Assembly: GCF_040581485.1 (NCBI RefSeq)
Contig: NC_090129.1
Span: 1,660,501 to 1,724,500 of the forward strand
Origin: Linepithema humile
Taxonomy: Eukaryota > Arthropoda > Insecta > Hymenoptera > Formicidae
Reading direction: 5' to 3'
DNA: 64,000 nt
Notes under the pieces: model-generated
Told to the model about the DNA's origin: nothing
What the model saw: the letters and a program-made list of their open reading frames with translations, nothing else
Database searches by the model: none
Position numbers and translations under genes: made by a program
Shown here: positions 1-13,700 of the stretch, piece after piece
Layout: every line of letters starts with the position of its first letter
Position numbering within the stretch: position 1 is the first letter of the stretch

Positions 1-2991
1 TTAGAAAATGAGATTTTCAAAAAACATTTCCAAAACGTATCAATTATTCTGTCAATACAAACTTTAAGTAGAATTGATGCCGTTATTCTATTTCGCAAGC
101 GGAATAGCGTAGTTTGTTAAATACCTGCCAATGTTTTCAAACATAAATATTTTTGAATAAAAAAAATTCCTTATTTTATTAATAACATTAAAAAAAAATA
201 TATTTAATAAAAGAAATACTAGATTCTAAGTCGCAACCTCTCGAATAATTGCACGTTAATCCTGGATTTCATTATAGTTATTCCAGTTATTAACTAACAC
301 GAATTCTTGACAAGTTTGCGAACTAACCTCGGCCCGAAACCATGCGACTGTCTCTGTCCGCGCCTCTTCCCGCTGCCACGGCCAGGCTTGATGTTCGTTA
401 CCTCGGCCAACTGCAGCAAACGGCTGCGGTGCTGCCGTAACAGCGGGTCCTCCCGACGATTCATTCTATCCTGTGCACCGGGAAGTCTGTCGTTCCTGCA
501 TCCTGAAATTGCAATCATGAAAAAGAGAAAGTGAGTTTCACTGACAAACAATTTGTGCACGTGCTCGGTTACTTTTACGCGGCAAAATCATGTTTTGCAG
601 ATAATATTTTTCACTATCGTTGCTTTGAGTATTTTCCAGAACAAAGCAAACAATTTTTTTTAAAGTTACAATAAAATGATTTAATAATTTTACAAAAAAA
701 TCAGTGAAAGCTAAAAAAAAATATGAATATTTGCTGTCGCCAGATTTTCATCAGCACGCATAGAATGTTAACAAGGAATAAATTAATTGAAATTTTTGTA
801 ATAACATTTACAGCGGAGAGAAATTCAGTAAAGCAGATCTTGCTTGCAACGCATTACGAGATCCGTAAAAGTCACTGCTCGATCTTAATAGTTCTTTCCG
901 CGTGGATCGGTTGGGATCATAGGAAAAATTTACTACGGACACGCCACTCGCGCTATTTTCTTACACATTCTCTCTTTTATCTCACTTTAATGTAAAGCAA
1001 GCGGGGAGAGACCAGATATAAAAGGGACGAGAAAAATGGTGTTCTCCTCTGCCGCAGAAACACCGGTCTGCTCGCCACTGTTTCAGCGCGCCAGATCGCC
1101 TTTAAAAATGCTTTCCTCTCGCCTCTCGAATGGAGCAGTTGCTTATCGCGCATGGAAAATGTCATAAATTCATGAGTCTCTGGAAAGACGATAATTTTTC
1201 TTTCCGAACGATATATTTGCAATATTTTATATATTCCGCGCAACCATTAAAGTGCACGGTTAGTGTTTATTCAATATTTCCATAAAAACATTTTTTCAAG
1301 ATTAGAAAAAGCGAGAGATTTAAAACGAGCAAGAAAATAAGAGAGAAAGAGGAAAAATGTCGCAATTTAAAAAATTCCGGTTTAACTTACAAATGACTTT
1401 CTCGCGAAGAGGTTGCATATAATCGATCAATTCGCACGATTATTTCATTTGACGTAATCTTCGCACGTGACAGCTTTATTATGACAAATGGCAACCACCG
1501 TCCAGAGCAGATGCAATAAATAGGCATCATCGAAGATAAACGGATGAACCCCCTCGATCAGCGTCGCTGCATTTTCTCGATAATGTCGCGCACGAGAAAG
1601 CGCATCAGAATATCGGCTATCGAAGAAAGTTCGGCGGCACGGTCGCGAATAGTTGGCCGCAGAAGCAACAATGCGTGCCGGAAAATGTAATATCGCTCGA
1701 AAATTATGGCCGAAACTAGCCGGCAAAGGCGCGCGAGCATTCCGAACGATCATTCCGCGTGTTTTCATTTTCGTAGCATCCATCAGCGTTGGCCATCCGA
1801 TGGGACGCGGAAAGAAAAACAGATATCAGATTTCTAAAAATAACATCGCGACGAGCGGTATGTTCCAGGATTTACTTTCAATCAAGGACGCTCGACGGCC
1901 GTGCGAAGCCGCGATCGCAGCTCGATCTTGAATTGCATCCTGAAATTCATCAATCTTCACCGCCGCGCTCGCGCTCGAACGATGATTTTTTTTCCACGCC
2001 CGAGCTCGAGCTCGCTCGACTCGATGCTGATGCTCCTTAAGCGATGATTCTACTTCCTATTACAAATCGTTTTCCGATTCCATTAAGAGCCACCGCTCTC
2101 TTTTGCAGCTTCTGGATACGTTGACACGTAATCTGTATTTCAGTTCAGTTCGGGCTCAATGAAAACCTCGTTTCCCGTCTCCCGAGGCGAGAACCTCTTC
2201 CGGCGGGCCCACCGGCGACAACTCCATTTACTGAAATTCAACAACGATTTTTCCTACCCGAGCTGCGTCGTGCCGTAAAAATGCTAGGATAAACCTGAAA
2301 GGCAGTCGAGGATTTTAAAAGTCGATCGTGCGCTGTCGAGGAGATCCGGCATACGTAACGCTTTTAGATCGACCAAGCGTGAGTTATAAAAAAACCACGA
2401 TTTTTCGCTTCCGCCTGATTTACTCGAGGTCGCTTCAAACAAAATACTCTTCTTTATAATTTCACTAAAAAAACACACACAGAAAAAAGAGAGAGAGAGA
2501 GAATCTTCGAAAACATAATTTTCAAAAGATCGCGAGGCACGTCGGCACGTCATTAGTTTCATTCTGCGGGATTCCGTTCGAAGAATCGCGGTGATTCCAA
2601 ATGTAATTTGTAGCTCATAAAAGTATCGCTCGAATTATCGTCGCCGGTGGGAGAGAAAAAAAGAGGTTACAGAAAACGCGGGAACGGCGCCAGATCGAAG
2701 AGCAAATCGCGCGCGGTTACTCGTCGTTGAGGGGATGATCGGATTTGCGTGCATTTGGATAGCGAATTGCGAGACGTGCGACCGTAACCCACTCCATAAA
2801 TTGCGAGTTCTGATTGGGATTTACGAGTGGAGGGCGAGCGTACGTTGCGGCCCTCTTTAAAATGAAAACCACGAAGTGCACCGTGAGTTCTCCAATCGGA
2901 ATTTATGGCTGCGTATCTTGCGAAAGAGAACAAGAAAAATGAGCGGTTGAATCTCGCTAGCGGAAGAGAATTCGTAAACTCGTATTGTCGC

Positions 2992-2996
2992 ACAAA

Positions 2997-3045
<49 letters not shown>
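2992..3045. repeat. Poly-A followed by (TA)n microsatellite
   Basis: A run of about 20 A residues passes directly into about 15 TA dinucleotides. This is ordinary simple-sequence DNA. A poly-A next to a microsatellite may mark the 3' end of an old retroposed copy, but no retroelement body is visible to its left on the plus strand. Confidence 0.9.
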
Positions 3046-3053
<8 letters not shown>

Positions 3054-3725
3054 ATAATCTAAAAGTACTTGTATAAATCTTTTTACAAATATTTAAAACC
3101 AATTATTTCTTAATAAATATGTCGCGATCAGAAGACGTCGAAGATGTAAGGATCTTCAAGATTTAATCTCCAGCGACATGAATAAGATAATGAGGCCTCA
3201 TTCTTCGTTTCATCTCAAGTGAATTTCACTTGGAGTCCTGGCTTAAAAAATTCATTGATATTTGTTGATTATTTGCAAATTCAACAGTCGCGCGGAATTT
3301 CATCCGCGCCGAAATAGGGCAAAAACAAGAGATTGTTTTGAATATTCCTAGTTCACGCGGGACTTGCGATGAAGAGGCAGAAATTGCGCATCACACAGAA
3401 GGAAGAATTAATACGTGACGAGCAACCTTGGAGAATAACGTTCCCCGTTTCCCCATTTCCCCGTTTTAATGTAGTAACGCTTTATATTTGAAATTTTATC
3501 GTCTAGGATTCCTAGCATCGGATCAGGGAGATTCAGTCACGTATTCCAGATTTGCTAGACATGTGTTCCAGGATCATTGCCAACTTATGCGGGAGAGCGC
3601 AATGGATGACAAAAAGATTATACTAAAAGAAGGGCGGGAAAAATTTATGAGCGGCACGAATTCTGTAACTATCGATCACCAGATAAATCAAACTGTCAAA
3701 AAAATACATGTTTTTTTGAAATATA

Positions 3726-3772
3726 TTCCATATTGTATTCTGTATTATAATAATACAGAATACAATATGGAA
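3726..3772. repeat. Perfect palindrome with 23-bp arms
   Basis: The two arms are exact reverse complements over 22-23 bases and are separated by a single base, so the strand can fold into an almost loop-free hairpin or extrude as a cruciform. The arms are AT-rich but not simple repeats. There is no neighbouring gene. It could be a very short MITE remnant or a replication-generated palindrome. Confidence 0.85.
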
Positions 3773-5249
3773 AGATTATAAATCTAAGTTGTTTTCCAAA
3801 AAAAGTCAAAATTATTAAAATAAGGGATTAAATCAGATAAGTTTTTCTTTCATTTTACTTTTGTTCGCGCATTTAACTGAATTGAATAAAACAATGCAGT
3901 TTATTGAATAAAACTTTATATGCACCTGCAATAAGAATCGAGACGATTCGCTAGTATGTCGGGATGCCTCTTTGCAGGCGTTGCCACAATGCCACAATGA
4001 GTTATACAAGACTCGCAATATCTTGTAATTCTATGAAATATCTTAGAGATTAAATTTTCATTGTGCGCTGCAAACGACATCTGATGCTTGTATACCAATT
4101 TGATGATAATATTACTCGATTTCTCTCTAATCCCCGCATCGTTGAACTTCAATTTATAATCTTAAAACTCGACGACAGAAAATCAACAAACCAAAAGCAG
4201 GATGTGTTAATTAAAGATAAACAATCAGCCATATGTAAGCGGATTAATGCTGTTCGATATAGCAAGAATTTATATTTTAAAAGACATTGTGAAAGTGATG
4301 TGCGGCGTATAAATATTTTTTCAATTTGTAATAAATATAGAACGTTTGTAAATTTTTTAATAAAAAATTCCAAACATCTATGAGTGAAAATTGTAGAAAA
4401 AATTTTTATTGAATTTTACTGCGAAATTAAAAAGGATTTCTATTCAACCGTAATAATTTTCAAATGTACAATATTCAAACTTTATTTTCGAATCGCACAT
4501 GCAAACATATTCAGTTTAAGTAATAATATATTTATCGACGAGATGATAATGTATAAAATTGATACATATCGTTCCATAATCAAAATATTTATGAAAAACG
4601 ATCTATAATTTGAATTAAATGTTATTCACGGGTGCCTTGACGACAAATTGCATCGTATTGCTGTATGCGCAAAAATTCATTATTGCATAAAAATTATTTT
4701 GTTTTTCTCCGCAAGTTCGATCAACCGAAACAAATTAATCCGATGTGCAGCGTAAAGATAGTATAGGTTTATGGGTAATCCGCGACGATCGATAGAGCGT
4801 CAGTAATGTGGCAAATGCTTAATAAAAAAATATAAATATTATATTAATATTTATTAGAATTAAGCGGACGAAATTAGGCATGTGAGAAAATAATTGATTT
4901 TCGCAAAAATCGCGGCGTGATAATTTTTTTACCACATTTTCATATTTAATTACCATCTTTCCGAAGGAAATCTCTTTGACCCTTCCAAATTTTTGCAGAC
5001 TATGTATTTTCATATATTTTTGCTAGAATACTTTTTATTTTGCGGATTTTGCGAAGGACCGCGATTGGCGCAACAAATGGAAGTTTTTGAGTGCTCTCTC
5101 ACGATAATGTTTATGCAACAATTTGTGAGTGTGCGATGCGCACGTACGTCCAACCACACGGGAGATTTATCTGACGGCTACCGTACATGTAGGTAGATAA
5201 ATACAATGGCGGAGACGTTAAGTCAACAGGACGTAGCTATCTGAGCTTA

Positions 5250-5283
5250 CAAACAGAGAGAGAGAGAAAAAGAGAGAGAGAGT
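5250..5283. repeat. (GA)n microsatellite
   Basis: Two GA-dinucleotide blocks are separated by a short A-rich interruption. No gene context is visible. Confidence 0.85.
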
Positions 5284-7133
5284 ATGTGCTTTTGAGAACG
5301 CGGTGGATCATACGAAAGCTCTCAAGCTCGGCTACCATCGAATTACGTAGGATTTTCGGAACTTTCGAAAAGCTTTCCAAGGACTGACACTCAAGTATCC
5401 CTTGATGACAGAAATTTAAGGCTACTGGTTTGAAATGCTGATTTCTCATCTTTGCATAATTTGTGCAAGCATCTTTAAGCGTTTGCAGATGCAAGTTTGT
5501 TGTCAATTTTATAAATTATTAAAAGAAACATTAGTAATTAATAATTTATAAATCATATTATTATCAATTATCGTGCAAATATTATCACATAATTAATGAC
5601 GTCGCATAGCTGAAATAATTGCCGATGAACAGTGTGAAAATTTAAAAGATCAGTCGCAAAACAAATTGATTAAATTCCATTTGCGGTTGCCATTTTTTTT
5701 GCAACTCTTTTCGTGAAGGTTTACTATTTATCTTTTTACGCTTACGTGCGTCACGAATTCGTTAATATTAATCGCTGCCATTGTAATCCTTTCTCCGTAG
5801 TTACCCAAGCGACTAATCGCGTAATGTGGCTTGTCCTATCCGCGAGGAGAAGCACGATAGCAAAATCAAAGTTGGGTAGAAGCTGGTTATGCAATTTCGC
5901 GAGTGATTTCCCTACGGAACGTAGGGCGAGTGTAAGACTAAGACCGAAGGGATATAATAATTTCCTCGATTTTTATCCATCGAACACAAGAGAGAAAATT
6001 TTCGCCGACTGCGTATAATACTGTGTATAATAATATGCTTGCAACAGCGCTGTTTCGATAGAAATAAATTTCATAATTTTTTAATAATTACGAACTTCTA
6101 TAGGTACAACTGTTATTTATTGCAATGAATTTTGTAATTAAATGTTTCATCAAATAAATATTTTTATCAATTTCCATCAAGTTCGAAAAAAGTATTATTG
6201 AATTTGTAGCCAGAAAGCCATTTTAACTTGAACATTTCGAAAAGCAAGTGTCTAACTCGATTAGAAATTCTGCGACTTTTGAAAATAATCTTAATACCGG
6301 AAGAACACTAACTGCCCTTAAGAACAATAAGCTTTCTATCATAATAGAGTAATATGATCAGTTAAACGATGTAGCAAAGTGGAGCATGTCTCTTGAATTT
6401 TCTACAAGCACGAGGAGAAATACAGTTTGCAAAATGTCACAATTGTGAAATATTTTATGCAAATAGATTATATATAAAATGCAATAAAAATAAAAATAAA
6501 TTCATCGTTATATTATTTCCTACTTAATTTAAATTTAAATAAAAATTCTACATTTTTGCTACACGCATTAATTATTCGACTTTAATAGCGCAAGAGAATT
6601 GCGACAAATAAATAACTCCATCCAACTAATATTTTATAGATATACTTTTTAATTTTAGCTCGCCCTATGTTTCTTCTTTTAGAATGGTTACTTGTAGACT
6701 TCTCGTCGCAGAGAAGTGACAGACTAAAAAAGTGATAAAGGACGGTCCCTTGGAGACCAGGGATCGGTCGGTTTGTCGTTGAAGCTAGCCGAGAAAACTT
6801 ATCCCACGAGTATCTTACTACCCTCGGAAAAGACAGGAAAACAGAAACAATGGAAGAAAAAAAGAGATATTACGCCGTCGCCATACGACGACGTGTGAGT
6901 AAATGTAACACGTTGATCACAATCAGAAACAGGAAATAGCAACTTCGATTCGGCTGCGCCGACGGTGTACAGGCGGGCAAACTCGCCGAAACGAATTCGT
7001 AGTTTCTGGAGTTCACGGTTTAGTTAAAATGATACGACGGCAACTAGTTTCGAGGACGAGACTCGATAGGACGGCTGCGTCTCGTCACTTTCCACTCGAA
7101 CTAATGCATTTAGCGAACCGCGTTGCCCGTTTA

Positions 7134-7168
7134 CTGTTAATGCATCCGAAACGATAATGCATTAACAG
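7134..7168. repeat. Hairpin with 12-bp perfect arms and 11-nt loop
   Basis: CTGTTAATGCAT is followed after 11 bases by its exact reverse complement. It is too short for a typical pre-miRNA stem and carries no known mature miRNA that I recognise. Its function is unknown. Confidence 0.7.
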
Positions 7169-8950
7169 AAATAACTGTGAACAGCGATACGCTTGACTTA
7201 TGTGAAATAATATTACGTCTCCGCTAATGCAATAATCCACGCTATTTAGAGACCGAGCTGATACAAGCTTATAAAAATTTATTGAATAAATGCAGGCTGC
7301 CGTATTGAATACAACGATAATTGAAGAGCTTATTTTCAATTTCTATTTAAATCTATAATAAAAAAAAAAGAATGTGTTTTACAAAGTTGTGCAAATAATA
7401 GACTTATGTGTATATATAACTCATTTTTTCATATATTTCGGAGAAATTTGGAAAAAATTTTTGATTGTTTAAAAAACACAATAGAAACTAGTAAGCTGTA
7501 AGATAAAATGTTGGTTCGTGCAGTATATTTTAACAATATTCATTTGATATGTATGCAGACGTTTCGGTATTTTTACTAAACTCTTACTCTTCTAATGTTT
7601 TTAAATTTGTTCATTACAAAATTTTGTTTAGAATATAATAAATCGTTATTTGTACGATGTTGAAGCACATTTTTATAAGTAAAACCGCCTATTTTTATTC
7701 TTTCGTCCTAATCGCATTACATTTCGCTGATGTCCCGTCTCTTTATTCGTTTTTCTCTTTAGCCTTTCTACATTTTTTCTACTTTATCTTTCGTTATTTT
7801 AAGTATGAAATTTATTTAGTTTATACTGTAAAAGAAGAATTTATATGCTGTTATATAAATATATCAATATTTTACCAAAACCTCGCACCTAAAAAAATCC
7901 AAATTTTACAGGAGACATTAAAAACTGTTTATTTATGATATATTCCGATTAATTTGTTAAACATTAAATTTAAATTGATTTTAAGTTGTTAACAAATAAA
8001 TTTTTGGAATTATTTCAAAAAAATTTGATACAATAAAATAACAGAAAAAGTAAAATTGATAAAAAATTCGAGATACGAGGTTTTGAATTTAAGGTATCGA
8101 TATATCTACTATTGAGTATGTTACTAATATTTTATGTGTACTGTTCAGTGTGTTAACAATTGCCTTACATACTGCAAAATTAGTTAGAAAATTTGTGAAT
8201 ATATTTCTTTGTCAATCTACTTAAAATTGGACGCTTGAATCACTAATTGTTGCAAGCTATCAATTGATTACGTTGCCTGAGGCTCGTGAAATTCATTAAT
8301 TATTACTTCGTCTGCGCGAGTAGTGATACTCCAGTATTTGATAAAGGAAAAGAGAGGATGGTATGCTTTTGAAAGAGAGTGAAATTGAACTTCTATTATG
8401 TGGATAATACATTTAGAACGAAAGTGTATGAATTTTTGCCAAATTTTTCATTTCTTGCTGAATACTAAAGCGCTCTACCTTTTAAAACAAAAAACGATAG
8501 AATGTAATAGTAAATTAATTTCAAAAGTTAAAAAAATTTCGTAATGTTATAAACACAAATATGTTAATAATAACGCTATATTTGTAAAAAAAAAAAAACG
8601 CAAACTTTCGTCGCGTTTTCTGCGCGATACGTTAACGCGGATCTTGCGTGCACCCCGTTTTACCTGCATAATTTATATTAAATAACCAAAAGTGCGGAAC
8701 GCACATGTCGGAAGATCGCAGACACCTCTTAGTCGTGCATCTTCCCATAAGTACGCGTAAGTCTGCCATAAAGTCCTTGCATAAGATATCAGTTTCTCGC
8801 AGGTGTCGTCGAACGCTCCATTCTCCGGCAAACTACAAACTCGCGGCGTGTCCCAAAGTTCGTCCGCGAGATACCGCGTCCGCTACAAGAGCGTGTTTAA
8901 TAACATTCGTCCTATTCTCGCGTACGCTTGTAAACCATTCTATCTTTTTC

Positions 8951-8969
8951 CCTCTCTCTCTATCTCTTT

Positions 8970-9008
<39 letters not shown>
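8951..9008. repeat. (CT)n microsatellite
   Basis: A long CT dinucleotide tract with a few interruptions. The serine/leucine-rich (plus) and arginine/glutamate-rich (minus) open frames across it are artefacts of the repeat, not genes. Confidence 0.95.
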
Positions 9009-9016
<8 letters not shown>

Positions 9017-10700
9017 CTTTCGTATTGATCGCGACTGCGCGGCAATACATAGCAGACCGTAACGCACTCTTGATTGTTTGAGAAAACGCGTTTTTCATTG
9101 TTTAAGAAGCGTTAATTCGATTACAAGCTATTAAAGCTGATTTGAATGGCTGGTAATTTGCTTAGTTTCTTTGTTCAATTCTCATCCGCACGAGCGAGGT
9201 CCAATAAATGCAGATACGAGTCATTGATATAATGTTAATTAGTATTTAGCGACAGAGAAATGCTGCATGTGTAAGCAAATTAAATTTGGAAAGTGTAAAA
9301 CAATCGAACGAGCCTCTCGCTGAATATTAATTTATGCAAATGTTCGCTTTACAAAAATATGTTAATCGGTTAATTGTATCGAATTTGTAATGCAACACGT
9401 ATGGAGAGACGAGATAAAACCGGTAAAAAGTGTACAGTTTTTTTTACTAATGACAAACAGTCATAAAATTGAAGATCAAATTGTATAAGTACACTACAAT
9501 TGTAAATTCCATTGAAAAACAAGATCGTTATCAAATTTGTGAAATCTCTGTGTATAAAGATAATTTCATCTCATAATTGCATAAGCATCGCGAGACACGT
9601 ATATTAAAGACAGTTTACGAGAAATAACCGTGGGATAACGCTTTCTTTAAATTTATGACGAACGTAATATCAAAGCTAATAGCCGACGTCATTTCTCGGT
9701 TGTAACTCTCATCTGGATGACTTTGGCAAAATGTTATCAAACTTTCGCAGACAAATTTATGAAGATATCTCTTGTTAAAGCGGAGATCTTATCGTATGTT
9801 GCGTGTAGATAATGCGCTGCTTGGAATGCAAATTAATTAAATGCAAATTTGCAGAATGGTATGACTTCAAAAATGATATAAATATCGATATAGTAAACAA
9901 AACTAAATAGAATTAAAAGAAAAAGTTGGAAATTTGGAAAGATATACAGTTGGTCGACAGAATTATTGCGAATTTCCCGCTCTGTAATCATTCATCTTGC
10001 TGCATTGGTGCAAGCAGTCCTTTGTTGCAAGCTCCGTCTGCGGGCTCACGTAGCAGCTGGAGCCTTGCAATAAGGAAGGTTACGTGGCATAATCGAAACT
10101 ATGCTTCTTCTGAGGTAGACGCTCTTGAGCATGCTAGGAATGCCTCAGGAAAACAACCACAAAGTTATTAATCATTTCTATCGATGCACGATTCTTATCT
10201 CGAGACTGGCCAATGTTCGAAGATCTTCCTTTGCATTTCGTTAAATAAAACGGAATTTATATACATTGTTTCTCAAATATTTCTTCAACAATTACGTTGT
10301 TGCGCGCTGCAACGTGTCAATACAGTCGTGAATTAAATCATAAAATAAAGAGGCAATTTCTTATAGAATTCTTTAAATCTAAAAAAAAAAAGATTTGCAA
10401 AAAATGTTATATATTGACTCAAAGAAAATCGTAAGTTGATTCCACGAACGGCATACGCGCAATTTCCTTTCGAAGAAGGAAAAGTAATGCATTCCAGAGT
10501 AGTCTTCCACGAAGACTTCTAATAGAAATTTTTAGTAGACGTAGATCCAGATGATTTCCCGGAGCAACCGAGCGCAACATTGATTGTAGTTCATGATGCG
10601 GGAATATCGAGATGTATTTACATTCATGTTTTTTTTTCCGTAAGTGCAAAACGTGATCAGATAAACAAAATTCACGACTAAACGGCGCGTGTTAAACGAG

Positions 10701-13700
10701 TGGCGACATTTTTCTTTTTTCAATCACACGGAAAATTCGATTCGCGTGTACAAACAGGCATGCAAAGCACCGGGCATTCTGCGTCATTATTTTGACATAA
10801 ACGAGCGCGCACGAGTTGCGAACAAAAAGAAATGACGCGCTCGAATTTATCGGCGAGGCGCATAAACGACAGTTGCAGCGCACGGGCCTTTATTCGCTCT
10901 CAATGGGCGAAAACTGTTCTTATCGGACGTGTCAACGGCACGTTCCACGCGAAACCCGGTCCACGCGTGCCGCATCGACTGCTCGCGTGAATTTCTCCAA
11001 CTTTCTCGTAATGCTACATAGTTTGTAAAATCCGCCGCTGAAAAGCGATTGTTACGCGAATTATTGACTGTATTAGTTGCACGTCAATGTGATAATGTTA
11101 TCCCGGAAATTCCATGAGAATATATTGCAGACATTGCCTCGATTTGTTTATTTTGTGTACGAATATGAAAAAAAAAAGAAATATTTCAGGTAGAAAAATG
11201 TGCTCGACAACTTTCCACTTATTTCCTTTCCGCGACTACGCTCTTCGCATTTTCGCAGGAAAATAGCAGAATTGACGTACGAAAGCTGACACGAGAGCTG
11301 CGGTACGTACGCTGGCCGCAGTTCAATGTCAGCCGAAAACAATTGGTAGCCGTAATGAGATTGACCACCGCCGCCACCTGCATCGCCTGCACAAGCGCCG
11401 CGGCGTTGCGTTTCCGCATAGAACGTTTCTTGTAGAACGTCACCGCGACGAAACACTATTAGCCTGATTGGAAGTGCCAAGTGAAAATATTTGGCGTGTG
11501 ATAATCAAACAAGTGCCTTCGTTAATGACGTGTTGCGGCGCTAACTGTTAAACGCAAGTGGAATACTCGAAGCCGCCGAAATAAAATCTCCATCCTACAA
11601 TTAGCCGTCCCGATCAAATCACGCGGCGATAAATATTTACAAAACCGATCATCGCGAATACAATTCTGAATATTCCGCACGGGTGATCGTTCACTGCAAC
11701 AGTTCATTCTTCACATTTCGAATCAACATGTTATATCTTTCATTATGAATGCCGATATTGGATATTATATCATAATATGACACCTGATATTTTAAGATCT
11801 AACAAATGAGAGCGTTAATTACGATAGAATTAATGAGTCAAAATTTCTTATTTTGCAATAATAACAACGTTTTCAAGTAAAATATCGAATTTCAGGTATT
11901 GAAACTTATTTTGCGTCGAGGTGGAAAAATTCATTACAAAAAACTTATTAACTAAAGTAGGGTCCGTTGGAAATTGAAGATGCGATGAGACGAGCACTTA
12001 TTGCTCAGCGTACCGAGAATGATAATCGAATTTCCGAAAAGTGCGATTCCCTTATCAAGATTCTGTCACAAAAAAAATCGTGAAGAGGTACGAAAGTTAA
12101 TAAGCGAAAAAGGAAAAGAAAGGACGAGACAATGGCAGGAGATGAGCGTAGTTTATAACTACGTGAAGTGGTGCAACGAGCGACTTCAACGAGAACGCGT
12201 ATTACAGAAATCGATACTTGCAGTCGGGAAAATTTTACATGTATGCGTGTTCGGCTTTGTTGGGGCTATAAAAAAATTCGACAAAAACTTGGAGCCGACG
12301 TATCGTCCGCGGGCATAATGCAATTTTCCCCAACGCTATGCGGCTCTCTCGTAACGACGTCTCTCTTAGAGACGAAAATAAACCTCTTGTTTAATGCAAT
12401 TGTCGTCGGGTCGCTATCCTCGGAAGATTGACGGAGTTTTCCATGAGAAAGAAGCGAGTAACGACGGGAATAGACGTTTCTCTTAGACGCCTACGAGGGG
12501 AAAAAAAAGTAAGCTAACATGTTTCCAAAAAGAAAAGTGCAACGGGGTCAACTGATGCCGAGTTTCTTTTTCTTCTTCCTCGGACACTCGAGCGGCTTTC
12601 CCGCGTGCCTCAAACGCCCGCGGAAAAAAGCTCAACAGTGAGTGACGAAGATGAAGTGTACTTGCAACGACGGGGGGGCAACACCGTTGACAAAAAGGGT
12701 CGGTTTAATTCCTGCTATCGCGTTTTCTATTGCGAAAGCGGCATGAGTGCGAAACAACGAGTAAACGGAATTTTACTTTTATCCTTGCAGGTAACATGCA
12801 CACACGTTCCGAGGATAAATATCCCAACGAGGACAGTGGCGGCGTTGCGTTATGCACAAAAGTGCAATTATCTCCAAGTTGCAGTAATCTTGCGATGTTT
12901 AGTAGCGCTGTTAAATATTGTTCCCTATTAAATTGCGTGAAATTAAAACGGAGGTTAATAAAGTCACGGCGTGGAGCTGCCATTCTTCGAGAAATTAAGA
13001 CGGCGGATTCAATACGCGCAGTTTACAGTTATCCAATGTCGGAGACATTCCCGAAAGGATTTTTCCCCGCCTGATTAAGGTCCGAGTGACAAAGCGGACA
13101 AAAGGAGAACGCTGGAACGCGGCGTTTATGAGGTGATCGATCGTCGGTTTCTTACCTGGCGACTCCGGTGTTCCTCCCACACCTGTCGTTTCCGGAATCC
13201 AGCCTCGTCCATCCTCCGGAAGCGCGCCGGATCCGTAACAGATGAGATTGACGTTCTTGCAATTCCACCGACCGCGCGGTGTTTTAAAGCTTCCATCTGG
13301 CGTGATTCTCCGAGTGATCGCGATCAAAATTATTTTCCCCGCGCGTCTCCCCGACGGAATCCGCCGCACATTTTGTCCTGCGAGTCCGCGGGCACTTTTG
13401 CTCACTCACTCTCTGATATTTTCCCTTTTCATTTAACTAGTTGCTGTTTCGCCAGGCAGTCATTTCACCGAAAGAAACGCGTATCGCTTTGCATTGCAGA
13501 TGCGCCGTGAATAGAATTGTTTATTCCGCAATCCATCCGCTGTCATTTCGTTGAAACATATTCTTTTTTTACGTCTTTTCAATCTTCCTTTCCTACCTTT
13601 AGAAATGCACGTTTGTCCGCCTTTTCTTCCTCAATAAAAACGTTCATTGCACGCCGCTCTGAGATCAGTCTTTTTTTAAGGTCTCTTTCTTCGAGAAAGG

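Larger units (their letters stand above)
1..10700. other. Gene-poor AT-rich region, no supported gene
   Basis: I see no convincing exon on either strand. Short open frames occur but none has a recognisable motif, a run of consistent splice sites or a believable protein composition. The stretch contains a poly-A/(TA)n repeat near 3.0 kb, a perfect 45-base palindrome near 3.75 kb, GA and CT microsatellites near 5.26 and 8.97 kb, and a 12-bp hairpin at 7,134-7,168. It could be intergenic, or a long intron of a gene outside the window; the sequence alone does not decide. Confidence 0.6.

Noticed and set aside
8833..9045. Arg/Glu-repeat open frame over the CT microsatellite
   Set aside because: Produced entirely by the dinucleotide repeat.
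13661..13700. TCAGTCTTTTT stretch resembling the start of insect miR-14
   Set aside because: The match breaks after the T run and no precursor hairpin of the right shape is present.
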